27,549 nucleotides of DNA from Patescibacteria group bacterium UBA5738 (GCA_002419295.1 DIFW01000035.1:25799-53347); one strand, 5' to 3'; positions 15,256-22,965 are shown, counted from the first letter of the stretch. Numbers and translations are program-made. Notes: a model not told the origin generated them from the sequence alone.

Positions 15256-16410
15256 ATGAACACAAAACGCTTGTTCGCGCATTTCTTTTTCGCGGTTTTT
15301 TTGATTCTGAATTTCGCGTTTCCAAAGGACGCGCTTGCTTTCGCGACAAGAACCGGATCGCAGGTTATCGTGTCCGAAAGCGAGGTTGTCGATGGAACGC
15401 TTTTAGCTTCCGGCCAAACGGTCATGATTGACGGCGATATTAAAGGCGATATCATTTGCGCTGGACAGAATATCGATATTAACGGCGCCGTCGACGGCGA
15501 TATCATTTGCGCCGGTCAAAATATCACGATCACCGGCGCCGTGAGCGGAAGCGTGCGGTGCGTTGGCCAGATTGTGAAAATCAGCGGCGCGGTGGGAAGA
15601 AATGTAACCGTGGCGGCGCAAACAATATCGGCCGGTTCGGCGGTCGCCGGAGAAATGCTTTTTGCTGGACAGCAAGCCGATATCGGCGGCCGGATCGGCG
15701 GCAATATCGCCGGCGCCGGCAATGGAATATTCATCAACGGCGATATCGCCGGCAATGCCGATTTTCACGATAAGAACCTGATTTTGCGAAAAGACAGCCG
15801 TATTGGCGGCGAGCTGAACTATACTAGCGACAACGAATTGGCAAATCATGGCGGTCAGGTTTTGGGCGGCGTCAATCGAACCGTTCCCGCGGTTAAGGAC
15901 GGCACGGTTTTTTCGAAGGCGCGAAAAACAGTTTGGCAAAATGCCGCGGACAAAGCGATGGGTCTTATTATCAATCTGGCGGTTGCGCTAGCGCTGGTGT
16001 TTTTATTTAAAAATCTCACATCAAAAATTGCCGGAGCGATCTTGGAAAAACCCGGCCGGTCGTTTGGCTGGGGATTGATAATTATGATCGCGGTTCCGAT
16101 TGCCGCGATCGCGCTGGCGATCACAATCATCGGCATTCCGGTGGCGATACTGGCAGTCTTGTTTTTTATCGCCGCGCTGTTTCTGTCAAGAGTTTTGGCC
16201 GCGATCGCGGTGGGCAGAAAAATTACCAAAGACTATTGGAAAAGCAAGCAGGATTCGCCGGCCGCCCATGCGCTGGTCGGCGTTGCCGTTCTTTGGATTT
16301 TTTTCGCCATACCGGTGATCGGCGGCATATTCTCGTTTGCCGCGATCGTCTGGGGTTTGGGCGGCATGCGTTATCTTTTCTCCAAAGACAAGGGAATTGC
16401 CAATAATTAA
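15256..16410 (+). CDS. Exported bactofilin-like polymer-forming domain with C-terminal membrane region
   Basis: A 384-residue envelope protein. A signal peptide (LFAHFFFAVFLILNFAFPKDALA) precedes a right-handed beta-helix-like repeat region (~35-190). Its turns repeat about every 18 residues: DGDIKGDIICAGQNI, NGAVDGDIICAGQNI, TGAVSGSVRCVGQIV, SGAVGRNVTVAAQTI, and so on. This resembles the polymer-forming cytoskeletal (bactofilin, DUF583) fold. The C-terminal ~150 residues contain about four membrane helices (LIINLAVALALVFLF, WGLIIMIAVPIAAIALAI, PVAILAVLFFIAALFL, LVGVAVLWIFFAIPVIGGIF). Bactofilins proper are cytoplasmic; here the signal peptide puts the beta-helix outside the membrane. A role in envelope or S-layer scaffolding is inference. 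A strong terminator follows. Confidence 0.8.
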   Translation: MNTKRLFAHFFFAVFLILNFAFPKDALAFATRTGSQVIVSESEVVDGTLLASGQTVMIDGDIKGDIICAGQNIDINGAVDGDIICAGQNITITGAVSGSVRCVGQIVKISGAVGRNVTVAAQTISAGSAVAGEMLFAGQQADIGGRIGGNIAGAGNGIFINGDIAGNADFHDKNLILRKDSRIGGELNYTSDNELANHGGQVLGGVNRTVPAVKDGTVFSKARKTVWQNAADKAMGLIINLAVALALVFLFKNLTSKIAGAILEKPGRSFGWGLIIMIAVPIAAIALAITIIGIPVAILAVLFFIAALFLSRVLAAIAVGRKITKDYWKSKQDSPAAHALVGVAVLWIFFAIPVIGGIFSFAAIVWGLGGMRYLFSKDKGIANN

Positions 16411-16418
16411 ACCGTATG

Positions 16419-16465
16419 AATAAACTGCCGCGACGGCTTGGGCGCGCGGCAGTTTATTATTTTTA
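16419..16465 (+). terminator. Intrinsic terminator after the bactofilin-like gene
   Basis: AATAAACTGCCGCG (16419-16432) pairs perfectly over 14 bp with CGCGGCAGTTTATT (16445-16458), followed by ATTTTTA. The A/T-rich base makes it nearly bidirectional. Confidence 0.85.
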
Positions 16466-16615
16466 GCCTTGTCCAAGATTGATCCCTTGAAAGAGAATTA
16501 CGCGAAGTTTAGGAATTATTATGAGAGATTTTGTTTCTGCTCCGGGGCAGTCTATATCCGCGTTCGGGGCCTTTATGGTCTATCGTCGTTTGACATCATG
16601 TATTGATACTTATCT

Positions 16616-16643
16616 TTGATTTTAAAATAAACCATGTTATAAG
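16616..16643 (+). promoter_or_regulatory. Promoter of the strong-SD gene
   Basis: TTGATT (16616-16621), a 16-base spacer and TATAAG (16638-16643) preceded by TGt. A perfect TTGACA at 16590-16595 lies upstream with a poorer TATCTT 15 bases on, perhaps a second start. The leader from about 16650 carries AGGAGGTG. Confidence 0.55.
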
Positions 16644-16680
16644 GTTTGTAAGTACTTGGCGTTTGCCATGTTTGAAAACA

Positions 16681-16688
16681 AGGAGGTG
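16681..16688 (+). promoter_or_regulatory. Near-perfect Shine-Dalgarno site
   Basis: AGGAGGTG is complementary to the 3' end of 16S rRNA and ends six bases before the ATG at 16695. It is the strongest ribosome-binding site in the window, where most genes have none. Confidence 0.85.
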
Positions 16689-16694
16689 TTTTGA

Positions 16695-17192
16695 ATGAGC
16701 AGATTGGTAGAGCATGCCCAACATGATTTGTTGGAAGGGGAGGATTATTTAGATAATCCGTCATTGCGCCAGCAATTTGACGCCGCGATTCTCGTTGGGT
16801 CGCAAGGTTGGCCCCGGATGAGCTCCGTTTTAAAATGCTTAAAGATAGAAGAAAATTCGACGCTGATCATCGTTGGCGGCAAAGGGGATGCTTGCACGGA
16901 ATGTGATCGTTTAAATTACGCGCCGCCTAATAAAAATATGGCCAAGTTAAGTATGTTTTTATTACTTAGAGGTGATTCTTCGCTTGTTAATGACAAGATG
17001 CTTATCTGTACCGCCGCCTGCATTTTAAATATATTATTGATGTGGGGCCGGCAGGAGGTTGTATTGAGCGGGGAGAAAGATAACCTGCTCAAGGTTGTAA
17101 AATGTTTGAGATATTTGGTTTTAGAAGATCATGACCGCTACGGCCGGATGAATTTTTATGCCGTGCCATTATTGCCGCAAGAAGTTGAATAA
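16695..17192 (+). CDS. Uncharacterised 165-residue protein, possibly Rossmann-like (DUF218-like)
   Basis: I do not recognise this protein. The segment FDAAILVGSQGWPRMSSVLKCLKIEENSTLIIVGGKGD has strand-helix-strand character. It is followed by NMAKLSMFLLLRGDSSLVNDKML and a segment with QEVVLSGEKDNLLKVVKCLRYLV. This order of motifs loosely resembles the DUF218/YdcF family, but the family's diagnostic residues are not clear, so this is a weak suggestion. Six cysteines are spread along the chain, including CTEC. There is no signal peptide. It is a single-gene unit with its own promoter, a near-perfect SD and a terminator whose stem includes its last codons. Confidence 0.7.
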   Translation: MSRLVEHAQHDLLEGEDYLDNPSLRQQFDAAILVGSQGWPRMSSVLKCLKIEENSTLIIVGGKGDACTECDRLNYAPPNKNMAKLSMFLLLRGDSSLVNDKMLICTAACILNILLMWGRQEVVLSGEKDNLLKVVKCLRYLVLEDHDRYGRMNFYAVPLLPQEVE

Positions 17193-17213
17193 ATACTTTT
17201 TTGCGGTTTTTTT
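17175..17213 (+). terminator. Terminator overlapping the 3' end of the strong-SD gene
   Basis: CCGCAAGAAG (starting 17175) pairs with the segment ending TTGCGG (17201-17206), followed by seven T residues. The 5' arm lies inside the last codons of the gene and the loop contains the stop. Confidence 0.7.
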
Positions 17214-17261
17214 ATCTTAAATAACGATTAAACCATTGCAAGGAGCGGGAATGCGGGGAAT

Positions 17262-17291
17262 TTGACAGGATGCCGGAAGGTTTGCTATTAT
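17262..17291 (+). promoter_or_regulatory. Promoter of the isc operon
   Basis: A perfect TTGACA (17262-17267), an 18-base spacer and TATTAT (17286-17291) with an extended TGc. The start near 17298 falls inside the operator repeat. Confidence 0.8.
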
Positions 17292-17316
17292 AAAACCGAC
17301 AATAGTAGTCGGTTTT
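17292..17316 (+). promoter_or_regulatory. IscR type-1-like operator
   Basis: AAAACCGAC and GTCGGTTTT form 9-bp arms around AATAGTA. The core YYGAC-N7-GTCRR spacing and composition match the E. coli IscR type 1 consensus (YYGACT-RWWWY-AGTCRR) except for one base in the spacer. It sits directly after the -10 box and five bases before the iscR ATG, a position suited to autorepression. Confidence 0.75.
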
Positions 17317-17321
17317 AAAAT

Positions 17322-17729
17322 ATGAAAATTTCCAAGAAGGTTCAATACGGATTGCGGGCAATGGCTTATTTGGCGCAGAATTCAATTGATAACCGCGCGG
17401 TGTCGGTGCGCGAGATTGCCATCCGCGAGAAAATGCCCGCGGATTATTTGGAAAAAATTTTCGCCAAGCTTTTGAAAGCGGATTTGGTGGCGGCCAAAAA
17501 GGGCGTGCGCGGCGGATATATTATGGGCAAAAGCGCGGACAAAATTAAGATCGGAGAGATTTTTAACGCCATTGAAAATCCGGCCACGAAAGTTAAGTGC
17601 ATCGACGGCAAATGTCCGCGCCAAAACGATTGTTTAACCAAATGCCTGTGGATCAAAATGCAAGCCGCGATTAATGATTTTTTAGGTTCGGTGACGCTGG
17701 AAGACCTTCTGAATGATAAAATCCGCTAA
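17322..17729 (+). CDS. iscR: Rrf2 family Fe-S cluster regulator (IscR-like)
   Basis: A 135-residue winged-helix repressor that senses cellular Fe-S status. The N-terminal MKISKKVQYGLRAMAYLA and the helix-turn-helix VSVREIAIREKMPADYLEKIFAKLLKADLVAAKKGVRGGYIMGK are characteristic of Rrf2. Cluster-ligand candidates are Cys93, Cys98, Cys104 and Cys108. E. coli IscR uses three Cys and His107 in KCLTHALW; here the same stretch reads DCLTKCLW, so the His is replaced by Lys and a fourth Cys lies one residue further on. It heads an iscR-iscS-iscU cluster and has an IscR-type operator in its own promoter. The ATG lies about 24 bases from the expected transcription start; no SD. Confidence 0.92.
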   Translation: MKISKKVQYGLRAMAYLAQNSIDNRAVSVREIAIREKMPADYLEKIFAKLLKADLVAAKKGVRGGYIMGKSADKIKIGEIFNAIENPATKVKCIDGKCPRQNDCLTKCLWIKMQAAINDFLGSVTLEDLLNDKIR

Positions 17730-17853
17730 TTTTCAATTTCCAATTTCCAATGAATTTTCAATGTTACAATGATTCAGGCAGAATACCTTGGCTTTGTTTG
17801 GAAATTGATTCATTGGCTATTTATTGAAAATTGAAAATTGTAAATTGGAAATT
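17728..17853. repeat. 126-bp imperfect AT-rich palindrome between iscR and iscS
   Basis: The outer arms TTTTCAATTTCCAAT and ATTGAAAATTGAAAA, plus the inner arms CCAATGAAT (17747-17755) and ATTCATTGG (17808-17816), fold into one long hairpin. It begins on the iscR stop codon and ends 12 bases before the iscS ATG. Such TTCAAT/CCAATT palindromes resemble MITE- or REP-like intergenic repeats. In the mRNA it could make iscS expression differ from iscR. Confidence 0.65.
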
Positions 17854-17865
17854 ATTAAAAAATTT

Positions 17866-19080
17866 ATGCCTAAAAAAAATAACGCGCCAAGAAAAAAGAA
17901 ACAACTTCCCAAGCAGCCGCCAAGGATTTACATGGATTATGGCGCGGCCACTCCGGTTGATCCGCGAGTGGCCAAACTTGCCGCCGGCATTTTGCCGGAA
18001 ATTTTTGCCAATTCAATGTCGTTTCATTCTTTTGGCCAGGATGCTCGCGCGGTTTTGGAAGAAAGCCGCCAAGATGTCGCGTCGGTTATCGGCGCGCCGG
18101 CAAAAGAAATTATTTTTACCGGATCGGCCACCGAAAGCAATAATTTGGCGTTGAAAGGCGTGATGTTTGCCAATCGCCAAAAAGGAAAACATCTGATCAT
18201 CTCGCCGATTGAGCACGCGTGCGTGATGGAAAGCGCGGCGTGGCTGGAAAAGCAGGGATTTGAAGTGACGCGCCTCAAAGTTGACAAATACGGCTTGGTA
18301 AATCCCGACGATGTCGCCGCGGCGATCCGTTCCGACACGGTGCTGGTTTCGGTGATGCACGCCAACAATGAAATCGGCACGATTGAGCCGATTGCCGAAA
18401 TCGGCAAGATATGCCGCGATAAAGGCGCGTATTTTCACACCGACGCGGCGCAATCATTCGGCAAAATTGAAATTGATGTTTCCAAAATGAACATTGATTT
18501 ATTGACCGCCAGTTCGCAAAAAATTTACGGACCGAAAGGCGCGGCTTGTTTGTTCGTTCGCCAAGGAGTGAAAATCGAACCGATATTGCACGGCGGCGGC
18601 CAGGAATCGGGAATGCGTTCATCCACGGTGAATGTGCCGGCGATCTATGGTTTCGCGCAGGCGGCGTTGATCGCCAAAAAAGAAATGGCCAAAGAATCGG
18701 CGCGCCAGATAAAATTGCGCGATAAGTTGATCGCCGGGATATTAAAAAACATTCCTCGTTCCCATTTAAACGGCCATTCGGCCAAACGCTTGCCGGGCAA
18801 CGCCAACATTTGGTTTGAGTTTGTGGAGGGCGAGTCGATGATCATCCAGCTGGACATCAACGGCATTGCCGCGTCCACCGGTTCGGCCTGCTCGTCGGCC
18901 AAACTGACCGCCAGCCATGTGCTTACCGCCATCGGTTTAAAGCCCCAGGAGGCGCACGGTTCGCTCCGGCTGTCGATAGGGCGCCAGACCAAGGATTCGG
19001 ATGTAAATTATGTTTTGAAAACCTTGCCCAAAATAATAACGAGGTTGAGAGAAATTTCGCCGTTTAAAGCCAATGACTAA
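17866..19080 (+). CDS. iscS: Cysteine desulfurase (IscS/NifS family)
   Basis: PLP-dependent enzyme that takes sulfur from cysteine and passes it as persulfide to IscU. The 404 residues include MDYGAATPVDPRV (~23-34), GSATESNNLALKG, HANNEIGTIEPI, HTDAAQSFGKI (191-201), the PLP lysine Lys219 in TASSQKIYGPKG, and the catalytic Cys342 in STGSACSSAKLTAS. The long mobile cysteine loop marks the IscS-like group I. The frame is open further upstream through the palindrome with a possible TTG start at 17824; I chose the ATG at 17866, and the ~20 basic residues before the domain are likely disordered. The stop overlaps the iscU ATG by eight bases. Confidence 0.95.
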   Translation: MPKKNNAPRKKKQLPKQPPRIYMDYGAATPVDPRVAKLAAGILPEIFANSMSFHSFGQDARAVLEESRQDVASVIGAPAKEIIFTGSATESNNLALKGVMFANRQKGKHLIISPIEHACVMESAAWLEKQGFEVTRLKVDKYGLVNPDDVAAAIRSDTVLVSVMHANNEIGTIEPIAEIGKICRDKGAYFHTDAAQSFGKIEIDVSKMNIDLLTASSQKIYGPKGAACLFVRQGVKIEPILHGGGQESGMRSSTVNVPAIYGFAQAALIAKKEMAKESARQIKLRDKLIAGILKNIPRSHLNGHSAKRLPGNANIWFEFVEGESMIIQLDINGIAASTGSACSSAKLTASHVLTAIGLKPQEAHGSLRLSIGRQTKDSDVNYVLKTLPKIITRLREISPFKAND

Positions 19081-19666
19081 GAAAATTACAAAAAAAACGA
19101 CAAAAAGTCGCGCGGTTTGCGAACCCAAATGCGGCGTATGTCCGAAAGGAAGAACCGCCGCCAGCGGTCCTTATACCGCCGATGTGATGGAACATTTTTC
19201 CCGGCCACACAACTATGGCAAGATCAAGAACCCTGACGGCGTCGGCAAAGTGGGTAACTTGGTCTGTGGCGATGTGATGTGGCTGTATATCAAAGTGGGC
19301 AAGAATAAAGCGGGAAAAGAAATCATCAAAGACATTAAATTTGAAACTTTCGGGTGCGTGGCGGCGATTGCCACTTCCAGCGCGATTACGGATTTGGCAA
19401 AAGAAAAAACTTTAGAAGAGGCGATTGCCATTGACAAGCAAGAGATCGTCCAAACTTTGGGCGGCCTGCCGCCGATCAAGCTGCATTGTTCGGTTTTGGC
19501 CGCCGACGCGCTGGCGGAAGCGATTTTTGATTATTATGCCAAGCAAAACCGCGCGATTCCCAAAGAATTGGAGGAAAAACATCATCGGATCAAAAAAGAA
19601 AAAGATATTGTGGAAGAAAAATACAAGGATTGGACGCAAAAAGAAGAAGAAATTCATAATCAATAA
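19073..19666 (+). CDS. iscU: Fe-S cluster scaffold protein IscU with extra N- and C-terminal regions
   Basis: Scaffold on which [2Fe-2S] clusters are built with sulfur from IscS. The core (~33-155) has all three cluster cysteines: Cys65 with Asp67 in VCGDVMW, Cys95 in FGCVAAIATSS, and Cys139 in LHCSVLAADAL. The length is 197 residues, compared with about 128 for E. coli IscU. Extra parts are a basic N-terminal tail with a cysteine cluster AVCEPKCGVCPKG (Cys16, Cys20, Cys23) and a charged helical C-terminal tail (~160-197). The N-terminal cluster is not part of normal IscU and could bind metal or a partner. The start overlaps iscS. A terminator follows, so the operon is iscR-iscS-iscU only; no chaperones, IscA or ferredoxin are present here. 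Confidence 0.93.
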   Translation: MTKKITKKTTKSRAVCEPKCGVCPKGRTAASGPYTADVMEHFSRPHNYGKIKNPDGVGKVGNLVCGDVMWLYIKVGKNKAGKEIIKDIKFETFGCVAAIATSSAITDLAKEKTLEEAIAIDKQEIVQTLGGLPPIKLHCSVLAADALAEAIFDYYAKQNRAIPKELEEKHHRIKKEKDIVEEKYKDWTQKEEEIHNQ

Positions 19667-19692
19667 AATTGAACATTGACGAACAATAAAAC

Positions 19693-19725
19693 AAAAACGC
19701 CCTGACAATCGTAAGAGGCGTTTTT
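19693..19725 (+). terminator. Intrinsic terminator of the isc operon
   Basis: AAAAACGCC (19693-19701) pairs with GGCGTTTTT (19717-19725) around a 15-base loop, followed by A/T-rich sequence. Confidence 0.8.
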
Positions 19726-19773
19726 AATTCTTTTGATTTTGCGGTAAAATGTGGAATTGGGATTTAAATTAAT

Positions 19774-22602
19774 ATGGCGATTGATTTATCAAAATTGAAT
19801 AAAGAACAAAAAAAGGCGGTGGAACATAAGGAGGGGCCGCTTTTGATTGTGGCGGGCGCGGGAACGGGCAAGACCAGGGCAATCACGCACCGGATCGCAT
19901 GGCTTGTTGAGCAAGGATTGGCCAAGCCCGAGGAGATTTTGGCGCTTACTTTCACCGACAAAGCCGCGGGGGAAATGGAAGACCGCGTGGATGATTTGTT
20001 GTCGCTGGGCTACGCCGATCTTTGGATATCAACCTTTCATTCGTTTTGCGAACGGGTTTTGCGCCAAAACGGGCTGGATATCGGCATTCCGGGAAATTTC
20101 AAGCTGGTTGATCAAACTGCGGCATGGCTTTTGGTGCGCAAAAATATGGAGCGTTTCAAATTAAAATATTACAAGCCGTTGGGCAATCCCACCAAATTCA
20201 TTCACGCTCTACTGTCCCATTTCTCGCGTTGCAAAGATCAAGCGGTGTCCCCCAAGGATTATTTGCGATATGCCAAAGGAGATGTCGCCGAAAAAGAAAA
20301 AGCGCGCGAAATCGCGCGCGCCTATCAAACTTATCAAAATTTGCTTTTGGAAAATAATTTGCTTGATTTCGGCGATTTGCTCAATTATACTCTGAATTTG
20401 TTCGTGAATCGTCCGGCGGTGCTGGCGCGCTATCAAAAGCGGTTCGCGCACATTTTGGTGGACGAGTTTCAAGATACCAACTGGATACAATATGAACTGG
20501 TGAAACTTTTGGCGTTTCCCAAAAACAACCTGGCGGTTTGCGCCGATGACGATCAAGCGATATACCGCTGGCGCGGCGCGTCTTTCGCCAACATCTTGCA
20601 ATTTCAAAAAGATTTTCCCGAATGCGAAATCGCGGCGCTCACGCGCAATTACCGTTCTTGCCAGAACATTCTTGATTTGTCGCACCGGTTTATACAATCA
20701 AACAATCCCAATCGGCTGGAATGCGCCGCTAAAATAGACAAACGGCTGGCCGCCCAGACGCAGTGCCTCGGCGAAATTCATCACTTGCATTTTAAGAGCG
20801 CGGACCAGGAAACGCAGGGCGTGGTCAACGAAATCATCAGAATTATGAAAGAAGACCCGGCGGCCAAATTTTCGGATTTTGCCGTTTTGTTGCGCGCCAA
20901 TGAAAGCGCGGCCCTTTTCGCGCGGGCATGTGAAAGATCGGGAGTTCCGGCGCAATTTATGGCGCTTCGCGGCCTGTATTCCAAACCGGCGGTGTTGGAC
21001 ATAATTTCCTATTTGAAATTTTTGGACAATTACAATGACAGCGGCGCGGTTTGGCGCGTTGCCAATATGCCCTTTTTGATGATTCCCAATTCCGACATTG
21101 TTAAAATCACCCAATACGGTTATAAAAAATCCAAACCGATATATGAGGCGATCGGCGATCCCGATTTGCAAAACGAATTGACCGTCCACGGCAAAGCGGG
21201 CGTTGCCAAATTGATTGAAATGGCAAAAAAACACGGTCAAGCCGCGCGCGAAAAAAATGTTTCCGAAATCGTGCTTCTATTTTTGGAAGATTCCGGCTAT
21301 CTGGAACATTTGGTGCGGCAAAATTCGCGCGCCGAAATTGATTTTATCGGCCAATTCTATTCCAAAATCAAGGATTTTGAAGCGGCCAACATTAACCCGT
21401 GTTTGAAAAATTTCATTGACCAGCTGGATATGGAAATCGATTCCGGTGAAGAAGGCAAATTGAATTTTGATCCGATAAAAATTTCCGATGCGGTGCGGAT
21501 AATGACGGTGCATTCGGCCAAAGGATTGGAATTTGACCGGGTGTTTATCGCCGATTTGGTGGACCGCAAATTTCCCGTGGTTGAGCGCGGCGACGATATT
21601 CCCTTGCCCGATTCGCTGGCGAAAGATCCGCCGGCGAAGAACGGCGTGCATTTGGAAGAAGAACGGCGTTTATTTTATGTGGCGATGACTCGCGCCCGCA
21701 GAGCGGTTTATTTTGTGTCGGCCGGTGATTACGGCGGCGTTCGTCCCAAAAAAATTTCGCGGTTTTTGCATGAAATGGGATATAACGGCGATACTTGCGA
21801 AGCGGAAGTCAAGACGGTGCGCTTGCCGCAAAACGGATGCCGCCCGCAAGTGCGCGGCCCTCTTCCGGGACACTTTTCCTTCACCCAGCTGGCTACGTTT
21901 GAAAAGTGCCCGATGCAATATAAATTCGCGCACATCCTGCGGATTCCCGCGAGAGGAAAAGCGTTCTTTTCCTATGGCAAGACCATGCACAACACACTCT
22001 ACGATTTTTTGCTTGAATTGGACGGCAAAAAGAAAGGGAGTTTGAAAATGCTTGGCGATATCTACAAGAAAAATTGGATTGACGAGTGGTATGACAGCAA
22101 AGACGAAAAGGCAACCTATTTTCGGCAGGGGCGGGATTCGCTGAAGAATTTTTGGCGCGATTTTTCCGTTCGCCGGCCAAAAATTTTAAAAATCAACGGC
22201 GTTCCCGCGCTGGAAAAAGATTTTAATTTGAAAATAAACGGCTGTTTAATCACCGGCAAGATTGATCGCATTGACGAAGGCGGCCGCGGAATTGAAATCA
22301 TCGATTACAAAACCGGCGCCGCCAAAGAGCGCTTGAAGCCCGAAGATAAAATGCAGTTGATGATTTATCAGATTGCGGCCGAAGAAGTGTTTGGTTTGAG
22401 CGCGGAAAAACTAACCTATTTTTATTTGAATGAAACCAAGCCGCTGTCTTTTTCTCCGGATGAAGAGGAAATGAAAAACCAGAAGGAAAAAATTGCCGGT
22501 ATTATCGAAAATATCGCAAAAAGCGATTTTCGGGCGCGGCCCGGATGGCAATGCGCATGGTGCGAGTACAAACAAATGTGCGAATTCGCCAAAAAACATT
22601 AG
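19774..22602 (+). CDS. UvrD/PcrA-like superfamily 1 helicase fused to an Fe-S PD-(D/E)XK nuclease
   Basis: A 942-residue DNA helicase-nuclease for repair or recombination. Helicase motifs: AGAGTGKT (27-34, Walker A), LTFTDKAAGEM (Ia), STFHSFCERVLR, VDEFQDTNW (II), DDDQAIYRWRGA (III), LTRNYRS (IV), VHSAKGLEFDRVF (V) and EERRLFYVAMTRARR (VI). After ~690 the chain turns into a RecB/Cas4-like nuclease: FSFTQLATFEKCPMQYKFA, then TGKIDRIDEGGRGIEIIDYKTG, which has the D-x(n)-(D/E)xK pattern. The ending WQCAWCEYKQMCEF, together with the earlier FEKC, gives four cysteines arranged like the [4Fe-4S] site of AddB/Cas4. It may take the place of an AddAB/RecBCD subunit. No SD; a GGTAAAAT element lies 25-30 bases upstream. 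No clear terminator follows. Confidence 0.93.
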   Translation: MAIDLSKLNKEQKKAVEHKEGPLLIVAGAGTGKTRAITHRIAWLVEQGLAKPEEILALTFTDKAAGEMEDRVDDLLSLGYADLWISTFHSFCERVLRQNGLDIGIPGNFKLVDQTAAWLLVRKNMERFKLKYYKPLGNPTKFIHALLSHFSRCKDQAVSPKDYLRYAKGDVAEKEKAREIARAYQTYQNLLLENNLLDFGDLLNYTLNLFVNRPAVLARYQKRFAHILVDEFQDTNWIQYELVKLLAFPKNNLAVCADDDQAIYRWRGASFANILQFQKDFPECEIAALTRNYRSCQNILDLSHRFIQSNNPNRLECAAKIDKRLAAQTQCLGEIHHLHFKSADQETQGVVNEIIRIMKEDPAAKFSDFAVLLRANESAALFARACERSGVPAQFMALRGLYSKPAVLDIISYLKFLDNYNDSGAVWRVANMPFLMIPNSDIVKITQYGYKKSKPIYEAIGDPDLQNELTVHGKAGVAKLIEMAKKHGQAAREKNVSEIVLLFLEDSGYLEHLVRQNSRAEIDFIGQFYSKIKDFEAANINPCLKNFIDQLDMEIDSGEEGKLNFDPIKISDAVRIMTVHSAKGLEFDRVFIADLVDRKFPVVERGDDIPLPDSLAKDPPAKNGVHLEEERRLFYVAMTRARRAVYFVSAGDYGGVRPKKISRFLHEMGYNGDTCEAEVKTVRLPQNGCRPQVRGPLPGHFSFTQLATFEKCPMQYKFAHILRIPARGKAFFSYGKTMHNTLYDFLLELDGKKKGSLKMLGDIYKKNWIDEWYDSKDEKATYFRQGRDSLKNFWRDFSVRRPKILKINGVPALEKDFNLKINGCLITGKIDRIDEGGRGIEIIDYKTGAAKERLKPEDKMQLMIYQIAAEEVFGLSAEKLTYFYLNETKPLSFSPDEEEMKNQKEKIAGIIENIAKSDFRARPGWQCAWCEYKQMCEFAKKH

Positions 22603-22638
22603 CCATCCTCTCGTTGTCTGTTTTCCGGCGCTTTTTTG

Positions 22639-22647
22639 TGATATTAT
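22639..22647 (+). promoter_or_regulatory. Extended -10 promoter of the small membrane protein
   Basis: TGATATTAT follows a T-run, 42 bases before the ATG at 22689. No -35 box is evident. Confidence 0.4.
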
Positions 22648-22688
22648 CAATTCATCTTGAATTGCGAACCCATCAGTAAAAGCAATCT

Positions 22689-22925
22689 ATGAATTCAATA
22701 ATTAAATTTTTATTCACGATTTTGGGCGGAATCTTGATCGGATTCGGACTGGGAATAATGGCGTACAAAAATTCGGTTTTGTCCGCAACGCAATTTGAAG
22801 CGGCAATCATTATGAGTTTAATCGCCGGCGGGTTTTTTTTGGCGCTGGGATTGCCCGGGAAAAAAATCGCCGGCGAGGAAGAACCCGCATCGCAAAATAG
22901 CAATCAACAATATCCGCAATCCTGA
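22689..22925 (+). CDS. Small two-helix membrane protein, function unknown
   Basis: A 78-residue protein with two membrane helices (IIKFLFTILGGILIGFGLGIMAY and FEAAIIMSLIAGGFFLALGLPG) joined by a short loop, and a hydrophilic Glu/Gln/Ser tail. Glycine spacing in both helices suggests tight packing. I know no family for it. It has its own candidate promoter and a terminator-like hairpin after it. Confidence 0.65.
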   Translation: MNSIIKFLFTILGGILIGFGLGIMAYKNSVLSATQFEAAIIMSLIAGGFFLALGLPGKKIAGEEEPASQNSNQQYPQS

Positions 22926-22965
22926 TTCGCAATGAAAGGCCGGACTCTTGAATTCCGTTCCTCCC

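Noticed and set aside
15400..15780. Direct DNA repeats in the bactofilin-like gene as a CRISPR or tandem-repeat locus.
   Set aside because: The repeats are in frame, vary at the DNA level and encode successive beta-helix turns.
20300..20325. GCGCGCGAAATCGCGCGCGC palindrome within the helicase gene.
   Set aside because: It encodes the ordinary helical stretch KAREIARA; the GC-rich codons create the palindrome by chance.
22612..22640. A terminator directly after the UvrD-like helicase gene at the T-run near 22632.
   Set aside because: No stable stem precedes the T-run; it is better read as part of the next promoter region.
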